From contig USLE01000048.1 in the NCBI GenBank assembly GCA_900555465.1, positions 1 to 7,698 on the forward strand: a DNA stretch of 7,698 nt, written 5' to 3'. Position numbers and translations under genes: made by a program. The DNA comes from an uncultured Butyricicoccus sp. GTDB lineage: Bacteria > Bacillota > Clostridia > Oscillospirales > Butyricicoccaceae. This document shows, piece by piece, positions 5,886-7,698 of the stretch (positions within the stretch are counted from its first letter, which is position 1; each line of letters opens with the position of its first letter). Below the pieces are notes generated by a model. That model searched no databases, was not told where the DNA came from, and worked only from the letters and a program-made list of their open reading frames with translations.

Positions 5886-6632
5886 ATGAAGAAAACAATG
5901 CTTTTCCGTATCTTATTTTATATCATCGGCCTGCTGGTGCTGGCGTTGGGGCTGACGCTCAACACAAAGGTCGGCCTTGACGTTTCGCCGATCATTTCAG
6001 TCTCCTTCAGCATCTCGACCATCTGCGGGCTGAACTTCGGCAACATGACGCTGGTGCTGTATGCGGCGTTTGTGCTGGTAGAAATACTGCTGCACACAGG
6101 ACAGTACCGCCGGTCCCGGCAGACAACAGCAGGGGAGGGGTACCTGCACGCAAAGCAGGTCGATCTGAAAATCACGCTGCTGTTCGATGTGCTTCAATTT
6201 CCGCTGAGCCTGATTTTTACACGCTTTTTAAATCTGTTTTCGGAACAGATCCCGGAGCTTCAGACGGCTTACGCAGACGCATTCGCGGGCAGCCTGCCCG
6301 GCCGGTTCCTGTTCCTTTGTCTTGCGATCCTGCTGACCGGCATTGGGGCAGCCATGTCGCTCAACATGCGTCTGGTGTCCAATCCCGGCGACGGGATCGT
6401 GCAGGCGATCGCCGACTCGATCGGCAAGAGCGTAGGGTTTACCAAGAACTGCTTTGACTTGTTCAACATTGTGCTGACGACAGCCATCAGCCTGCTGTTT
6501 GCGGGGCATCTGGTCGGCGTGGGTGTGGGTACGGTTGTGGCCGTCGTCGGCGTCGGCCGCGTGATCGCGCTGTTCAACCATTTTACGCAGGACTGGATGG
6601 CGCGCAAGGCGGGGCTTCTCCCTTCCGCATAA
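5886..6632 (+). CDS. YczE/DUF6198-type polytopic membrane protein
   Basis: An integral membrane protein of 248 residues; the molecular function of this family is not established. I chose ATG 5886 because AAGGA (5873-5877) lies 8 bases before it; the in-frame GTG at 5880 would leave only 2 bases. Hydrophobic stretches are at about 7-25, 34-46, 55-70, 96-117, 140-160, 189-207 and 209-230. The N-terminal GLxLNTKxGLDVSP block (22-35) is typical of YczE/YyaS/YitT-like proteins. A second, similar block, SLNMRLVSNPGDGI (158-171), suggests an internal duplication. A polar, basic loop at about 71-95, with RRSR, separates the two halves' helices and is probably cytoplasmic by the positive-inside rule. 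It is a single gene between two terminators, and the context gives no substrate. It could be a small-molecule transporter, but this is only a guess. Confidence 0.85.
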   Translation: MKKTMLFRILFYIIGLLVLALGLTLNTKVGLDVSPIISVSFSISTICGLNFGNMTLVLYAAFVLVEILLHTGQYRRSRQTTAGEGYLHAKQVDLKITLLFDVLQFPLSLIFTRFLNLFSEQIPELQTAYADAFAGSLPGRFLFLCLAILLTGIGAAMSLNMRLVSNPGDGIVQAIADSIGKSVGFTKNCFDLFNIVLTTAISLLFAGHLVGVGVGTVVAVVGVGRVIALFNHFTQDWMARKAGLLPSA

Positions 6633-6636
6633 AAGC

Positions 6637-6667
6637 AAAACCGCAGCGGCATGTCTGCTGCGGTTTT
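6637..6667. terminator. bidirectional terminator between convergent genes
   Basis: AAAACCGCAGC (6637-6647) pairs with GCTGCGGTTTT (6657-6667), an 11-bp stem with a 9-base loop. T-rich tracts follow on both strands: TTTTTTG on the plus strand, and the complement of AAAAGCAAAA on the minus strand. It begins 5 bases after the + strand stop codon and lies 16 bases beyond the minus-strand stop codon, so it can end both transcripts. Confidence 0.9.
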
Positions 6668-6682
6668 TTGTTTTGCTGCTTT

Positions 6683-7603
6683 TCAGCGCAGGAAGCCTTC
6701 CACAATCTTCGCTTCCGCTTGTTCTTCGGTCAGGCCGAGCGTGCACAGCTTGAGGATCTGCTCGCCCGCAATCTTGCCGATGGCGGCCTCGTGGATGAGC
6801 GCGGCGTCCTCGTGGTTTGCGGCAAGCTCGGGCGCTGCATTCACCGTGCCATGTCCCATGATGATCGCATCGCACTCGCTGTGCCCGGTGCAGGGGCGGT
6901 TGCCGCGGATCATTGAGCGGAACTCCTGATGGGAATTTTCCTTGGCGACCGAGCGCGAGATCAGGTCGCAGCCGCTGTCGTCGCCGTTCAGCTCGACCAC
7001 AAAATCGGTGAACGCCTGCTGGCTGCCGTCGGTCAGCAGGCGTTCGCGCACCTTGAGCTTGGCACCCGCCGCGAGCTTGGCCTTCATCGTGCGGTGGGTG
7101 AGGTCCACGCCGCCGATCTGCGTGGTCTCCATCTCCATTTGGCTGCCTTCCTCCTGCTCGACCTCGGTGACCGGGTCGATTTTGCGCGCCCCTGTGCCGT
7201 CCCCGGTGCCCAGATGCTTTTCCACGTATAAAACATGCGCGTTTTTGTGCAGGATAAAGCGGTGGATGCCGTTGTGGCGTGCGTCCTCCTCGCCGTCCGC
7301 GTGTACGCCGCAGCCAGCGATAATGGTCACGTCTGCGTTTTCACCCACATAAAAATCGTTGTATACCAGATCGTCCACCGCGCTGTGGGTCACACATGCG
7401 GGGATATACACGGTCTCGCCCCTGGTTCCGGGCAGGATATGGATGTCAATGCCGGGCTTATCCGTTTTGGAAGTGATCCGGATGTTTTTGGTGGACTGCC
7501 GCCCGGCGCACTGCCCGTCCTCGCGGATGTTGTAGGCGGCGTTCTGCGGCACGTCCATCCAGTCCGAAACCGCTTTGAGCAGCCGCTCTGTGATCTTGTT
7601 CAT
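6683..7603 (-). CDS. short SufB/SufD-type Fe-S cluster assembly scaffold protein
   Basis: Cytoplasmic scaffold component of a SUF-type iron-sulfur cluster system, expected to work with a SufC ATPase. It has 306 residues. ATG 7603 is preceded by GGAAGGAG (complement of 7614-7621) at 10 bases; an upstream in-frame ATG at 7636 lacks this and would overlap the previous gene further. The C-terminal SufB/SufD core is clear: SECDAII (242-248), ANHEDA (262-267), HEAAIGKIAGEQ (271-282) and the closing EEQAEAKIVEGFL (293-305). By alignment from memory with E. coli SufB, Cys244 matches Cys405 and Glu272 matches Glu434, two residues needed for cluster building, so it is SufB-like rather than SufD-like in this region. 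It is much shorter than E. coli SufB (about 495 residues), resembling the compact two-gene SufBC/SmsCB systems of anaerobes and archaea. Its start overlaps the preceding stop as ATGA, indicating translational coupling. Confidence 0.9.
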   Translation of the reverse strand: MNKITERLLKAVSDWMDVPQNAAYNIREDGQCAGRQSTKNIRITSKTDKPGIDIHILPGTRGETVYIPACVTHSAVDDLVYNDFYVGENADVTIIAGCGVHADGEEDARHNGIHRFILHKNAHVLYVEKHLGTGDGTGARKIDPVTEVEQEEGSQMEMETTQIGGVDLTHRTMKAKLAAGAKLKVRERLLTDGSQQAFTDFVVELNGDDSGCDLISRSVAKENSHQEFRSMIRGNRPCTGHSECDAIIMGHGTVNAAPELAANHEDAALIHEAAIGKIAGEQILKLCTLGLTEEQAEAKIVEGFLR

Positions 7604-7698
7604 CTGTTCTGCGCTCCTTCCAGCGGGCATCCGCACGCTTTTTTCGGCTCGCCGAGCAGCTGCGGCAGGATCTCATCCCGGCTGCCTTGCGCGGATAC
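7600..7698 (-). CDS. C-terminal end of an upstream gene, probably SufC-like ATPase (partial)
   Basis: Only the last 32 codons are in the window. They read in one open minus-strand frame from the right edge to TGA at 7602-7600, ending EILPQLLGEPKKACGCPLEG plus four residues. No Walker or signature motif is visible because those would lie upstream, so identity rests on context: the stop overlaps the start of the SufB-like gene by ATGA, and sufC normally precedes sufB in clostridial and archaeal operons. The Cys-rich tail (CGCP) is unusual beside the short C-terminus of E. coli SufC. The ribosome site of the next gene lies inside this frame, which supports its being a real coding end. It could instead be another operon member. 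Confidence 0.6.
   Translation of the reverse strand, partial: VSAQGSRDEILPQLLGEPKKACGCPLEGAQNR

Noticed and set aside
6228..6875. A 215-codon minus-strand frame spanning the convergent terminator
   Set aside because: It overlaps two well-supported genes in other frames and crosses the terminator stem; its composition is shadow-like.

Overview
The window is about 58% G+C (by eye) and looks like a chromosomal housekeeping segment of a Gram-positive anaerobe. The best guess is class Clostridia, possibly a gut Oscillospirales-type genome. The reasons are strong AGGAGG-like ribosome sites, sigma-A type promoters, a yybP-ykoY riboswitch ahead of a P2 ATPase, a compact SufC/SufB-like pair and a DUF6198/YczE-type membrane protein. 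No insertion sequence, integrase, phage gene or CRISPR array is visible. The genus cannot be fixed from the sequence alone.

Layout, left to right. (1) The 3' two thirds of tyrS (tyrosyl-tRNA synthetase) runs into the window on the + strand and ends at an intrinsic terminator. (2) A consensus promoter (TTGACA-17 bp-TATACT) drives a yybP-ykoY Mn2+ riboswitch. The 3' strand of its P1 helix is also the 5' arm of a long intrinsic terminator, so this looks like a Mn2+-ON transcription switch. It controls an 877-residue P2-type cation ATPase, most likely a Mn2+/Ca2+ exporter. (3) After the ATPase terminator comes a stand-alone tRNA-Pro(GGG) gene with its own promoter and terminator. (4) About 220 bp of regulatory-looking DNA (a palindrome, a repeated 9-mer and a promoter) precedes an NCS2-family xanthine/uracil-type permease. 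Its promoter shares an 11-bp block, in the same register, with the tRNA promoter. The permease has Gln at two sites that I recall as acidic in characterised homologues. (5) A strong terminator separates it from a 248-residue polytopic membrane protein of the YczE/DUF6198 type. (6) A symmetrical, probably bidirectional, terminator separates this from a convergent minus-strand operon: the very end of an upstream gene, probably a SufC-like ATPase, overlaps by ATGA a 306-residue short SufB/SufD-type Fe-S scaffold protein.

How the parts work together. The clearest regulatory unit is metal homeostasis: excess Mn2+ is sensed co-transcriptionally by the leader RNA, which then allows synthesis of the efflux ATPase. 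The SufC/SufB-like pair is a separate Fe-S cluster assembly unit read towards the ATPase side. The tRNA and permease units appear to be independently transcribed. Nothing here amounts to an undescribed multi-gene system. The points most worth a second look are the substituted permease active site, the shared promoter block, the palindrome between direct repeats, and the compact SufB-like protein with retained catalytic residues.
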